Assembly (NCBI GenBank): GCA_038101125.1
Contig: JAYNVZ010000008.1
Coordinates: forward strand, 1-48,299
Reading direction: 5' to 3'
DNA length: 48,299 nt
Origin: GCA-2698665 sp038101125
GTDB taxonomy: Bacteria; Pseudomonadota; Gammaproteobacteria; GCA-002705445; GCA-002716945
In this document: positions 27,757 to 35,956 of the stretch, piece by piece
Layout: every line of letters starts with the position of its first letter
Numbering within the stretch: the first letter of the stretch is position 1
Translations under genes and position numbers: made by a program
The notes under the pieces: generated by a model
The model's input: the letters and a program-made list of their open reading frames with translations, nothing else
Database searches by the model: none
Told to the model about the DNA's origin: nothing

Positions 27757-27785
27757 ATGATACGACAGACTAGCCGTTCTGTCTA
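27757..27785 (-). promoter_or_regulatory. carA promoter with dyad repeat
   Basis: Minus TAGACA (27785-27780), 17-bp spacer, TATCAT (27762-27757); initiation expected near 27750, upstream of the terminator. An inverted repeat GACAGA-N8-TCTGTC (27764-27783) fills the spacer and overlaps the -35, and could be an operator. The elements overlap the end of rsmI. Confidence 0.55.
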
Positions 27786-28610
27786 ATCTTTAATACATAT
27801 TTGTACAATTCTTTTTTATTAACATCATTAAATAAACGTATTATATTGACAATTTCGCTTGCTGAATGTTTTTTTGATAATTCTATAATTTGCTTATCAA
27901 AAATATTCATTTGGATAGCATGAGATATTGGAGNNNNNNNNNNGAGCGCCTATAATCATTGTAATTTCCCCATTCAACATATTTTCTGAAAATTTCTCCA
28001 AGAGGTTTGATGCTGTGTCGTGATATATTTCTTCATGAAGTTTTGTTAACTCTCTCATAACTGCTATTTGAATGTCTGGGCCTAGAGTATCTGTTATATC
28101 ACTTAATAGAGATACTATCCGATGCTTGCTCTCAAAAACAACCGCAGGCAATGATGTGTCCTTTATGATTAATAATTGCTTTTCTCTTTCTTTTTGTTTT
28201 TTAGATAAAAAACCTAGAAACATAAATTTATTAATTGGGATTTTTGAGACAGATAAAGCAGTTGTGAGTGAACTTGGCCCGGGTATTGGCACAATATTGA
28301 CTGATGGTTCTATGCATCTCGTTAATTCATATCCTGGATCAGAAATTGATGGAGTCCCAGCATCTGATATCAAACATATATTCAGCCCATTAGATAAATC
28401 TTCCATCACCCTTTTTATTTTTCTTTTCTCATTATCTTTATTGAAAGTGACTATTCGTTTATTTAGATTATATTCATTTAGTAGTCTTGATGAGCGGACT
28501 GAGCTTTCGGCTAATATATAGTCTGATAATTTTAAGATTTCAATTGCTCTTATGGTAATATCTTGAAGATTTCCAATCGGTGTGGAGACTATATAAAGTG
28601 TACCTGGCAT
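27770..28610 (-). CDS. rsmI: 16S rRNA (cytidine-1402-2'-O)-methyltransferase (one assembly gap)
   Basis: A tetrapyrrole-methylase-fold enzyme modifying C1402 of 16S rRNA with SAM. The N-terminus GTLYIVSTPIGNLQDITIRA, then LISDAGTPSISDPGYEL and IPGPSSLTTALS are RsmI signatures. After the gap (27934-27943) the correct frame gives PISHAIQMNIF and a C-terminal helical domain ending KKELYKYVLKIRQNG, with TAG at 27770-27772; this matches the ALYKYAL end of E. coli RsmI. It is divergent from the isomerase gene, echoing the rsmI/diaA neighbourhood of E. coli. Confidence 0.94.
27934..27943. other. assembly gap in rsmI
   Basis: Ten N bases between GEITMIIGA and PISHAIQ. The frames disagree as written, and homologues suggest only a handful of codons are missing. 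Confidence 0.93.
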
Positions 28611-28680
28611 ATTGTTAAAACTATCTTATTTCTTCTTGCTAGGTTATATTGTAGTATTATCAAAGTCCAATAAATAAATT

Positions 28681-29265
28681 ATGAGTAATATTGATATTAT
28701 AAAGAGTAATTTTCAAGAGAATCAGAAAATTAGCTCTATTTCATCTAGTCAGATTCTAGAATCCATAGACATGGCAACGTCTAAAATATTATCAATGATT
28801 GATAGCTCAGGTAAGCTTCTTGTATGTGGCAATGGTGGTTCATCCGGAGATGCGCAACATATAGCATCTGAGTTTATAAATAGATTTGAATCTGAAAGAA
28901 AACCTCTGCCAGCTATTTCGTTAAATTCTGACACTGCAACACTTACCTCAATTGCAAATGATTATGGATATCAATATGTTTTTTCTAAACAAATTAAGGC
29001 TATTGGCAATCCTGATGATATTCTCATGGTGTTTACCACGAGTGGTAATTCTATAAATATATTAGATGCTATAGTTTCAGCCAAAGATAAGAATATACCA
29101 ATCATACTAGTAAGCGGCGACAATGGTGGCAAGGCATGCGCCTTATTAGATCAAAACGATATTAAGATCCTTGTGCCATCTAATAGAACTAGCAGGATAC
29201 AAGAGATGCATCTTGTTATCATACATTCAATTTGCGAGTGTATTGACATGCATCTAGCGAAGTAA
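28681..29265 (+). CDS. gmhA: phosphoheptose isomerase-type SIS protein (GmhA/DiaA family)
   Basis: A 194-residue SIS-domain protein. GNGGSSGDAQH (51-60) and TTSGNSIN form the sugar-phosphate site. Its position divergent from rsmI would suggest DiaA, the DnaA-binding protein. However, the four zinc/catalytic ligands of GmhA are all kept: His60, Glu64, Gln174 and His182 (RIQEMHLVIIH). E. coli DiaA lacks equivalents of the Glu and the last His. I therefore favour sedoheptulose 7-phosphate isomerase, feeding LPS heptose, though a dual role is possible. It ends one base from the convergent sspA stop. Confidence 0.82.
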   Translation: MSNIDIIKSNFQENQKISSISSSQILESIDMATSKILSMIDSSGKLLVCGNGGSSGDAQHIASEFINRFESERKPLPAISLNSDTATLTSIANDYGYQYVFSKQIKAIGNPDDILMVFTTSGNSINILDAIVSAKDKNIPIILVSGDNGGKACALLDQNDIKILVPSNRTSRIQEMHLVIIHSICECIDMHLAK

Positions 29266-29266
29266 A

Positions 29267-29881
29267 TTACATATCTCTTTCGGTTTCTGTAAGACTAGCC
29301 TGAAATGATTCTCTATTAAATATTCTTTCACAGTAATCATCTATGATTTTTTTATTTTCTGTGATTTCTAAACCAAGGCACTTTGTCCTCCAAAGCAAAG
29401 GAGCTAAAGAACAATCCACTAAACCAAAATCTTCGCTCATAAAATAACTATCTGATATGAGTGGCACAATTTCCAAAAAATAAGATTTAATCTTTTCTTT
29501 AAATGAATCCTCTAAAGCACCATTTTGATATGCATTGTTGAATTCCGGGTACCATTGATGTTCGATCCTATCGAGAGCTAATCTAAATTTTGCCCTTGCT
29601 ACAGGATCTACAGGTAATAATGGAGGATGAGGAAACCTCTCATCCAAGTACTCGATTATAACTCTAGAGTTCTGTAATACTAAATCTCTATCAACTAGTG
29701 TAGGAAAATCATCATATGGGCTAATAGACTTAATTTCTTCTGAAATTTTAGATATATCTATTTCATGTAGTTCTGCTGAAATTTCTTTCTCTTTGATTAC
29801 TAACCTTGTTCTATGGCTGTGTAAACAGTCAGGCAATGAAAAAAGTAATATTGCTGATCTTCTATTTGCTAACGATGTCAT
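29267..29881 (-). CDS. sspA: stringent starvation protein A
   Basis: A 204-residue glutathione-S-transferase-fold protein that binds RNA polymerase. Family-specific segments are VDRDLVLQNSRVIIEYLDE, RFPHPPLLPVDPVARAKFR and DCSLAPLLWR, and the end FQASLTETERDM matches SspA proteins. The usual catalytic GST residue is not evident, as in other SspA. It follows petC by three bases, the standard petABC-sspA order. sspB does not follow; the opposite-strand gene begins at once. Confidence 0.95.
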   Translation of the reverse strand: MTSLANRRSAILLFSLPDCLHSHRTRLVIKEKEISAELHEIDISKISEEIKSISPYDDFPTLVDRDLVLQNSRVIIEYLDERFPHPPLLPVDPVARAKFRLALDRIEHQWYPEFNNAYQNGALEDSFKEKIKSYFLEIVPLISDSYFMSEDFGLVDCSLAPLLWRTKCLGLEITENKKIIDDYCERIFNRESFQASLTETERDM

Positions 29882-29884
29882 ATA

Positions 29885-30607
29885 CTATTTTACATCCTTC
29901 CAGTATTCGCTTTTTAATAAAAATGCTATGAATGAAAAAACCCCTAAGAAAAGTATAACCCAAAAACCTATTCTGTATCTGTCTAATTGAGCTGGCTCGG
30001 CAACATAAACTAAAAAATTAACAAGGTCAGTCATAGCTTTGTCGTATTCTGCTGGCGTCATTGTTCCTTTATTAATATACTCATACCCACTAGTCTCTGA
30101 AGATTTTTTCTTTAAGCCTTCCATCCAAACTAGTACATGTGGCATGCCTACATTAGAATAGAGAGAATTATTAACCCCTAAAGGTCTAGTTTCATCTTTG
30201 TAAAACGATGTCAAAAAAGTATAAAGCCAGTCTGCCCCTCTAGATCTAGCAATTAGCGTTAGATCTGGCGGCATAACTCCAAAAGCTTCTGTAGCATGAT
30301 CAGGGTTCACAGAATTCAAAATCAATGACCCAATTTTTGTAGCATCACCATCTTTATTTGTTGTGAAAATTAAATTATTCTCAATAGTTTCTGCGGGTAA
30401 TTCTAAATGATCTACAAATTTTACATAACGCTGATATTTTAATGTATGACATCCCAAGCAATTATTTACATAAATTTGAGCGCCCCTTTGAAGTGAAGAC
30501 TTGTTATTCAAATCAATAAGTACGCTTTTTAAAGGCATAGATTGTGAAGCAGCGAATATATGAGCTGGCGAGATCATAACAGCTATGATTAATAGTATCC
30601 TAATCAT
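29885..30607 (-). CDS. petC: ubiquinol-cytochrome c reductase cytochrome c1
   Basis: Cytochrome c1 of the bc1 complex, about 240 residues. The ATG at 30607 overlaps the petB stop by eight bases and opens a signal peptide MIRILLIIAVMISPAHIFA. The heme site is NNCLGCHTL; the axial Met region is GVMPPDLTLIARSRG, and a C-terminal helix (FWVILFLGVFSFIAFLL) anchors it to the membrane with the heme in the periplasm. A start at 30646 is possible but would put extra residues before the signal peptide. Confidence 0.95.
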   Translation of the reverse strand: MIRILLIIAVMISPAHIFAASQSMPLKSVLIDLNNKSSLQRGAQIYVNNCLGCHTLKYQRYVKFVDHLELPAETIENNLIFTTNKDGDATKIGSLILNSVNPDHATEAFGVMPPDLTLIARSRGADWLYTFLTSFYKDETRPLGVNNSLYSNVGMPHVLVWMEGLKKKSSETSGYEYINKGTMTPAEYDKAMTDLVNFLVYVAEPAQLDRYRIGFWVILFLGVFSFIAFLLKSEYWKDVK

Positions 30608-31817
30608 GCATTGTAACTCTATCAGGTGGTTCTTTGGTTTTTTCATTCGCGCTTGTAAAATATAATGCTACAAAAAATCCAAAATAAATTAATGTAAATA
30701 ATCTACCAACCCAGGTTAATACAGGTGTAGCTGGATTCATTCCAATATAGCCTAACCCAAAGAAACTAATCACAAAAAGTGTCAAAAGTATTTTGTATGA
30801 CATACCTCTATATCTTATAGATTTTACTGAACATCTATCAATCCAAGGCAAGACGAATAAGACGAATATTGCAGCGCCCATCGCGAGTACTCCGCCAAGT
30901 TTATCTGGAATAGCTCTAAGAATTGCATAAAAAGGCGTGAAGTACCATACGGGTACTATATGTTCAGGAGTTTTCAGAGGATCTGCTGGCACAAAATTAT
31001 CTTTCTCTAAGAAGTACCCGCCTAGCTCTGGCATAAAAAATACTACGAATGTAAAAATAAGCAAAAACACAGATAAGCCAAATATATCTTTAACCGTATA
31101 ATATGGATGGAAAGGGATTCCATCTAATGGAACTCCATTTGCATCTTTATTCTTTTTAATCTCTATTCCATCTGGGTTATTTGATCCATTTGTATGAAGA
31201 GCTGCTAGATGCAAGTAAATCAAAGCAAATAATAATAATGGAAGAGCAATTACATGAAACGCGAAAAATCTATTTAGAGTAGCATCTGAAATTACATAGT
31301 CTCCTCTAATCCATAACGCTAGGGATTCTCCAATGTATGGAATTGCACCAAATAAAGATATGATTACTTGTGCTCCCCAATAAGACATTTGACCCCATGG
31401 CAATAAATAACCCATAAAGGCTTCTGCCATTAATAAGACGAATATGAGCATTCCAAACAACCACAGAAGTTCTCTAGGATTTTTATAGGAGCCATATAGC
31501 ATGGCTCTAAACATATGAAGATAGATAACAATAAAAAAGAAAGATGCGCCAGTCGAGTGTAAGTATCGAATTAGCCAACCCCATTCCACATCTCTCATTA
31601 TGTATTCTACAGAGGCGAACGCTGATGCCGCATCAGGTTTATAGTTAATTGTTAAAAAGATTCCAGTAACAATCTGAAGTATAAAAATAAAAATAGCCAA
31701 AGCGCCAAAATAATAAAAGAAATTAAAGTTTTTAGGCGCATAATACTGAGATAAGTGATTTTTAACAAAATTACTAACTGGAAGTCTTTCGTCAATCCAT
31801 GTTATAAACTTATCCAT
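30600..31817 (-). CDS. petB: ubiquinol-cytochrome c reductase cytochrome b
   Basis: A 405-residue, eight-helix protein with both b hemes and both quinone sites. Visible motifs are NFFYYFGALAIF, GWLIRYLHSTGASFFF (heme His), LLPWGQMSYWGAQV, the second His pair region FFAFHVIALPLLLF, and the Qo-site PEHIVPVWYFTPFYAILRAI (PEWY replaced by PVWYF, as in many proteobacteria). Start overlaps petA by one base. Confidence 0.97.
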   Translation of the reverse strand: MDKFITWIDERLPVSNFVKNHLSQYYAPKNFNFFYYFGALAIFIFILQIVTGIFLTINYKPDAASAFASVEYIMRDVEWGWLIRYLHSTGASFFFIVIYLHMFRAMLYGSYKNPRELLWLFGMLIFVLLMAEAFMGYLLPWGQMSYWGAQVIISLFGAIPYIGESLALWIRGDYVISDATLNRFFAFHVIALPLLLFALIYLHLAALHTNGSNNPDGIEIKKNKDANGVPLDGIPFHPYYTVKDIFGLSVFLLIFTFVVFFMPELGGYFLEKDNFVPADPLKTPEHIVPVWYFTPFYAILRAIPDKLGGVLAMGAAIFVLFVLPWIDRCSVKSIRYRGMSYKILLTLFVISFFGLGYIGMNPATPVLTWVGRLFTLIYFGFFVALYFTSANEKTKEPPDRVTMHD

Positions 31818-32410
31818 TAGCTTTTTTCTCCGTCTTTACCCACAATTATTTTATTATCTGATGCAAAATAATATGGAGGGACTTCTAGATTAGAAGGTGC
31901 TGGCATGGCCTTGTGAACTCTACCGGACAAATCAAATTTTGAACCATGACAAGGACAAAAGAAGCCTCCGTTCCAATCCAGCCCTAATTCCGCAGATTTA
32001 GCATTTGGTTTGTATAAAGGAGAACAACCTAGGTGAGTGCACACGCCTACCAAAACCAAAAATTCTGGGTTAATAGATCTATATTTGTTTTTCGTATAAA
32101 TAGGCTGATGTTCTTCAAGTGATTTAGGATCACTCAAAACTTTATCATCTTCAAGAGTATTTTTGATCATTTCCTTAGTTCTTCTTACAACCCATACAGG
32201 CTTCCCTCTCCATTCAACAACCTTATAAGACCCTGGTCTTAATGCGGATACGTCTATCTCAACAGGTGCTCCTGCAGCCTTGGCTTTTTCGCTAGGTGAC
32301 ATCGTAGACAGAAACGGAATTACAGCAAAAACTCCACCAACTCCACCCATAATCTGAGTCAGATTTGTTAAAAATTTCCTTCTGTTAGATGGTTTATTTG
32401 AGTTGCTCAT
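31817..32410 (-). CDS. petA: ubiquinol-cytochrome c reductase Rieske iron-sulfur subunit
   Basis: A 197-residue Rieske protein. A twin-arginine motif SNRRKFLTN (about residues 8-16) is followed by one helix, then the [2Fe-2S] ligands in CTHLGC and CPCHGSKFD with the disulfide Cys pair. It opens the petABC operon. Upstream on minus a TATAAA box is visible at moderate distance but without a good -35. Confidence 0.96.
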   Translation of the reverse strand: MSNSNKPSNRRKFLTNLTQIMGGVGGVFAVIPFLSTMSPSEKAKAAGAPVEIDVSALRPGSYKVVEWRGKPVWVVRRTKEMIKNTLEDDKVLSDPKSLEEHQPIYTKNKYRSINPEFLVLVGVCTHLGCSPLYKPNAKSAELGLDWNGGFFCPCHGSKFDLSGRVHKAMPAPSNLEVPPYYFASDNKIIVGKDGEKS

Positions 32411-32464
32411 GTATTTTCAAATAAGTTGCTTTTCTTAATCGCGTTTATACTAACATAAATTTTA

Positions 32465-32495
32465 TTGAGTGTCTTATAGTAATATGTAATATAAT
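32465..32495 (+). promoter_or_regulatory. candidate degS promoter
   Basis: TTGAGT (32465-32470) lies 16 bp from TAATAT (32487-32492) or 19 bp from TATAAT (32490-32495). The gene then has a clear AGAGGT ribosome site upstream of the ATG at 32535. Confidence 0.45.
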
Positions 32496-32534
32496 TCTAA
32501 TAATTAAAACCTTACTTCAAAGAGGTAATATATT

Positions 32535-33599
32535 ATGAAAGAAATTAAAGGATATGCCATAGTTGGAGCTATTACAGCTATCATTATCTATTTTCTTGCA
32601 CCTAATATTGTTGGTAATCGAATAGAAGTAGTGGAATCTATCCATCATCCTAACAACTACAATAACTCTAATAGTTATTCTGATGTTTTCAAAAAAGTTA
32701 ATAAGTCAGTTGTGTCTATCTATACAAGAAAATCCACAGCCAGAAAAAATATATATTTTATAGACCCAAGAGAAAGAGCATTGGTGAAAAAAAAATATTC
32801 TCCAACAGGCCAAGGCTCTGGAGTAATATTCAGTTCACAGGGACATATTATAACAAATTTCCATGTCATAGCTGGATCAGAAGAAATTTTAGTTAAGGAT
32901 TATGATGGGAAAGAATATGGTACGGTAATTGTTGGTATTGATCCATTAACAGATCTTGCAGTATTAAAAATCGATAAGAACTCATCAGGCATTACTCTTG
33001 GAAATATTAAGAATATTAATATTGGTGATATAGCTCTAGCTATAGGTAATCCTTTAGGGGTTGGACAAACTATTACTTTAGGGATAATATCAGCAACCGA
33101 TAAAGAAATTTCACCGAATGCTTATTCATATCAAAGATATGTTCAGACTGATGCAGCAATCAATCCAGGAAACTCAGGAGGGGCTCTTGTAAACTCCAAT
33201 GGCGAGTTAATTGGAATTAACACCTCAATAATTTCTATTTCTGGAGGTGCTGATGGCATTGGCTTTGCAATACCAATTGATATAGTTAAACATGTTTTTC
33301 GAGAGATCATTCAAAATGGAGAAGTAATACGTGGATATGTAGGAATTTCTGCAGAAATTAATTACAGAGGATTAGGCGTACTAGTTAATGGTGTAATACC
33401 AGATAGTCCTGCAGATATTAGCGGGATTAGAATAAATGATATCATCAAAAAAATTAATGGAAAACCTGTTGCAGAAATTAAAAATATTCAAAAAATAATA
33501 GGTAATTCAAAGCCTGGTCAAGTTATTGATATGCAAATACAGCGAGATGGCAAATTAACCAATGTCAATATTTTGGTTTCTAAAATGGATTATTATTAG
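32535..33599 (+). CDS. degS: membrane-anchored serine endoprotease DegS-type
   Basis: A 354-residue trypsin-like protease with one PDZ domain, nearly the size of E. coli DegS (355). One N-terminal helix (about 7-27) anchors it facing the periplasm. The catalytic triad is His110 (ITNFHVI), Asp140 (DPLTDLAVL) and Ser214 (GNSGGAL); the PDZ domain starts near residue 260 (GYVGISAEI). DegS normally cleaves RseA to activate sigma-E; rseA is not in the window, and a DegQ-like role cannot be excluded. Confidence 0.9.
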   Translation: MKEIKGYAIVGAITAIIIYFLAPNIVGNRIEVVESIHHPNNYNNSNSYSDVFKKVNKSVVSIYTRKSTARKNIYFIDPRERALVKKKYSPTGQGSGVIFSSQGHIITNFHVIAGSEEILVKDYDGKEYGTVIVGIDPLTDLAVLKIDKNSSGITLGNIKNINIGDIALAIGNPLGVGQTITLGIISATDKEISPNAYSYQRYVQTDAAINPGNSGGALVNSNGELIGINTSIISISGGADGIGFAIPIDIVKHVFREIIQNGEVIRGYVGISAEINYRGLGVLVNGVIPDSPADISGIRINDIIKKINGKPVAEIKNIQKIIGNSKPGQVIDMQIQRDGKLTNVNILVSKMDYY

Positions 33600-33603
33600 A
33601 AAG

Positions 33604-34902
33604 CTATTCACCTCTATATTTTGCAGACAATGCGTGAGCTTGGAGTCCTTCAGCTAAAGCTATTGATATTGATATCTTACTAAGATGTGTGGCTGTCTTT
33701 TTTGATACATTGATTATACTCGAGCGTTTCTGAAAATCCTCTACCCCAAGAGGCGAAGAGAATTTTGCAGATCCAGATGTTGGTAACACATGGTTTGGTC
33801 CAGCACAATAATCACCGAATACTTCTGGACTGTACTCACCTAAAAATATTGCTCCAGCATTGTTTATATTCTTTAATAGTGAATTATGATTCTTGCACAT
33901 AATTTCTAAATGCTCTGGAGCGATAGAATTTATTAAATTAGAAATTTCTTTATCGCTTTTTGTTTTAATAAACATTCCTCTGTTATTGAAAGATTTAGTG
34001 ATAATATTTTTTCTCAACATTGATGGTAGTAGTTTTTTGATTGAGTCTTGTACATTTTTAAGAACTTGTATACTTGAGCTGATAAGTATAGGTTGAGCTA
34101 ATTCATCATGCTCAGCTTGAGAAAACAAATCCATAGCAACCCAATCAGGATTATTAGTTTTATCAGCAACAACAACAACTTCAGAAGGACCGGCTATATT
34201 ATCAATTCCAACATCACCGAACACAGTTTTCTTGGCTAAAGTTACATAAATATTTCCAGGTCCAACGATTTTATCGACAGACTCTATAGTTTTAGTGCCA
34301 TAGGCTAATGCTGAAACTGCATGAGCTCCTCCCATTCTATAAATTTTATCTACCCCACACAAATCTGCAGCTATAATTGCAAGAGCATGCTCTTCAACAG
34401 AATTAATCGGGCAACTCATGATAATATTTTTTACACCAGCGACTTTTGCAGGAATTACATTCATCAAAACTGTAGACGGATATGATGCTTTACCCGCAGG
34501 AACATACACTCCAACTGAGTTTATTGGAGTAACTTTTTCTCCTAGAATTGTGCCTTCATGTTTATCCGACCAACTAATAGTTTTCTGTTGTTTAGCAAAC
34601 TTACGAATTCTAGATATAGATTTTTTTAGATTCATAATTTGAGATTTATCTATATATGAGTATGCTTCTTTAATCTGTTTACTTGTGATAAGAATATCTT
34701 TGGTATTTTTGATTTTATATCCATCAAATTTATTGACATAGTTAACTAGAGAGGAATCTCCTTTGCTTCTGATATTAGATATAATCGTATCAACTAAATC
34801 TTGGGCCTTTTTATTTGTACTTGAATTAATCCTAATACGATTTTTGAATTTTTTTTCAAAATCTTTTTTCGAAGTATCTAGTGTGAAATATTTTATTTTC
34901 AT
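33604..34902 (-). CDS. hisD: histidinol dehydrogenase
   Basis: Catalyses the last two oxidations of histidine synthesis. The 432-residue protein shows GVYVPAGKASYPSTVLM, the NAD region, the signature IDNIAGPSEVVVVAD and the zinc/catalytic region LFSQAEHDE plus APEHLEI and GPNHVLPTSG. It overlaps the aroG stop by four bases, so it is the last gene of murA-hisG-aroG-hisD. Its end is four bases from the convergent degS stop. Confidence 0.96.
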   Translation of the reverse strand: MKIKYFTLDTSKKDFEKKFKNRIRINSSTNKKAQDLVDTIISNIRSKGDSSLVNYVNKFDGYKIKNTKDILITSKQIKEAYSYIDKSQIMNLKKSISRIRKFAKQQKTISWSDKHEGTILGEKVTPINSVGVYVPAGKASYPSTVLMNVIPAKVAGVKNIIMSCPINSVEEHALAIIAADLCGVDKIYRMGGAHAVSALAYGTKTIESVDKIVGPGNIYVTLAKKTVFGDVGIDNIAGPSEVVVVADKTNNPDWVAMDLFSQAEHDELAQPILISSSIQVLKNVQDSIKKLLPSMLRKNIITKSFNNRGMFIKTKSDKEISNLINSIAPEHLEIMCKNHNSLLKNINNAGAIFLGEYSPEVFGDYCAGPNHVLPTSGSAKFSSPLGVEDFQKRSSIINVSKKTATHLSKISISIALAEGLQAHALSAKYRGE

Positions 34903-35954
34903 TTATTACTTTCAATTGCCTTATCAAGAGAATCTATCAATTCTTCTGTTTCATCCCATCCTATGCATGCATCTGTTATACTTTGTCCATATACTAGGCT
35001 CTCGGGGCTAGATATATCTTGCCGTCCCGACACAAGGTTACTCTCCAACATTACCCCACAGATAGATTGATTGCCATTGTTAATCTGAGAGACTATGTCG
35101 TCAACTACTAACCTCTGTTTTGTATGATCTTTTTGACTGTTAGCATGACTTGCATCAATCATAATATTATTTGGCAATGAATTATCAATTAATACGCCTG
35201 AAACTTTAGAAACATCTTTGGATTGATAGTTTGTATTTTTGCCACCTCTGAGTATTATATGACAATCTTTATTACCTGTTGTTGAGAAAATAGCTGACTT
35301 ACCTTCTTTAGTAACAGAAAGGAAGTTATGGGCTTTACTAGCAGCTTTGATTGCATCAACTGCAATCTGAATACCTCCATCTGTTCCATTTTTGAAACCT
35401 ACTGGGCATGATAACCCTGAAGCAAGTTCTCTGTGACTTTGACTTTCTGTTGTTCTAGCGCCTATTGCCCCCCAACATATTACATCAGATATATATTGCG
35501 GACTTATAAGATCCAAATATTCATGACCCGCAGGAATACCCATTTCAGCAAGATCTATTAATAGCTTTCTTGCAATCTTGATACCTTTATTAATGTTAAA
35601 GCTATTATCTAGGTCTGGATCATTTATTAACCCCTTCCAACCTATGACAGTTCTTGGTTTTTCAAAATATACCCTCATAACAATCAAGATATTGTTTTTT
35701 ACTCTTTCTTTAACCTTTAGGAGTTTCTCAGCATACTCTATTGCCGCATCAACATCATGAATTGAACATGGGCCAACTATAAGCATTAATCTTTTATCAT
35801 CTCCATTGAGTATCTTTATAATTTCCGATCTACAATCTATAACGGTTTTAATCGCTGATTCTGACAGAGGGAGTTCTGTGATCAAATCACTTGGTGATAT
35901 CATTTCCTTCAATGATGATATTTTTAGGTCGTCTGTTAATTTACTTATTGTCAT
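34899..35954 (-). CDS. aroG: 3-deoxy-7-phosphoheptulonate synthase, class I
   Basis: First enzyme of the shikimate pathway, joining phosphoenolpyruvate and erythrose 4-phosphate. The 351-residue length and motifs LIVGPCSIHD (metal Cys), YFEKPRTVIGWKG, GARTTESQSHRELASGLSCPVGFKNGT (split here: SCPVGFKNGT) and DASHANSQKDH are those of the AroF/AroG/AroH group. I cannot tell which aromatic amino acid inhibits it, so the symbol is generic. It is inserted between hisG and hisD. Confidence 0.92.
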   Translation of the reverse strand: MTISKLTDDLKISSLKEMISPSDLITELPLSESAIKTVIDCRSEIIKILNGDDKRLMLIVGPCSIHDVDAAIEYAEKLLKVKERVKNNILIVMRVYFEKPRTVIGWKGLINDPDLDNSFNINKGIKIARKLLIDLAEMGIPAGHEYLDLISPQYISDVICWGAIGARTTESQSHRELASGLSCPVGFKNGTDGGIQIAVDAIKAASKAHNFLSVTKEGKSAIFSTTGNKDCHIILRGGKNTNYQSKDVSKVSGVLIDNSLPNNIMIDASHANSQKDHTKQRLVVDDIVSQINNGNQSICGVMLESNLVSGRQDISSPESLVYGQSITDACIGWDETEELIDSLDKAIESNK

Positions 35955-35956
35955 AA

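Noticed and set aside
28072..28521. 149-codon open frame on plus opposite rsmI
   Set aside because: Antisense shadow of a conserved methyltransferase; no ribosome site and no family features.
28681..29265. Naming the SIS gene diaA from its position next to rsmI
   Set aside because: The zinc and catalytic residues of GmhA are kept, which DiaA lacks, so position alone is not enough.
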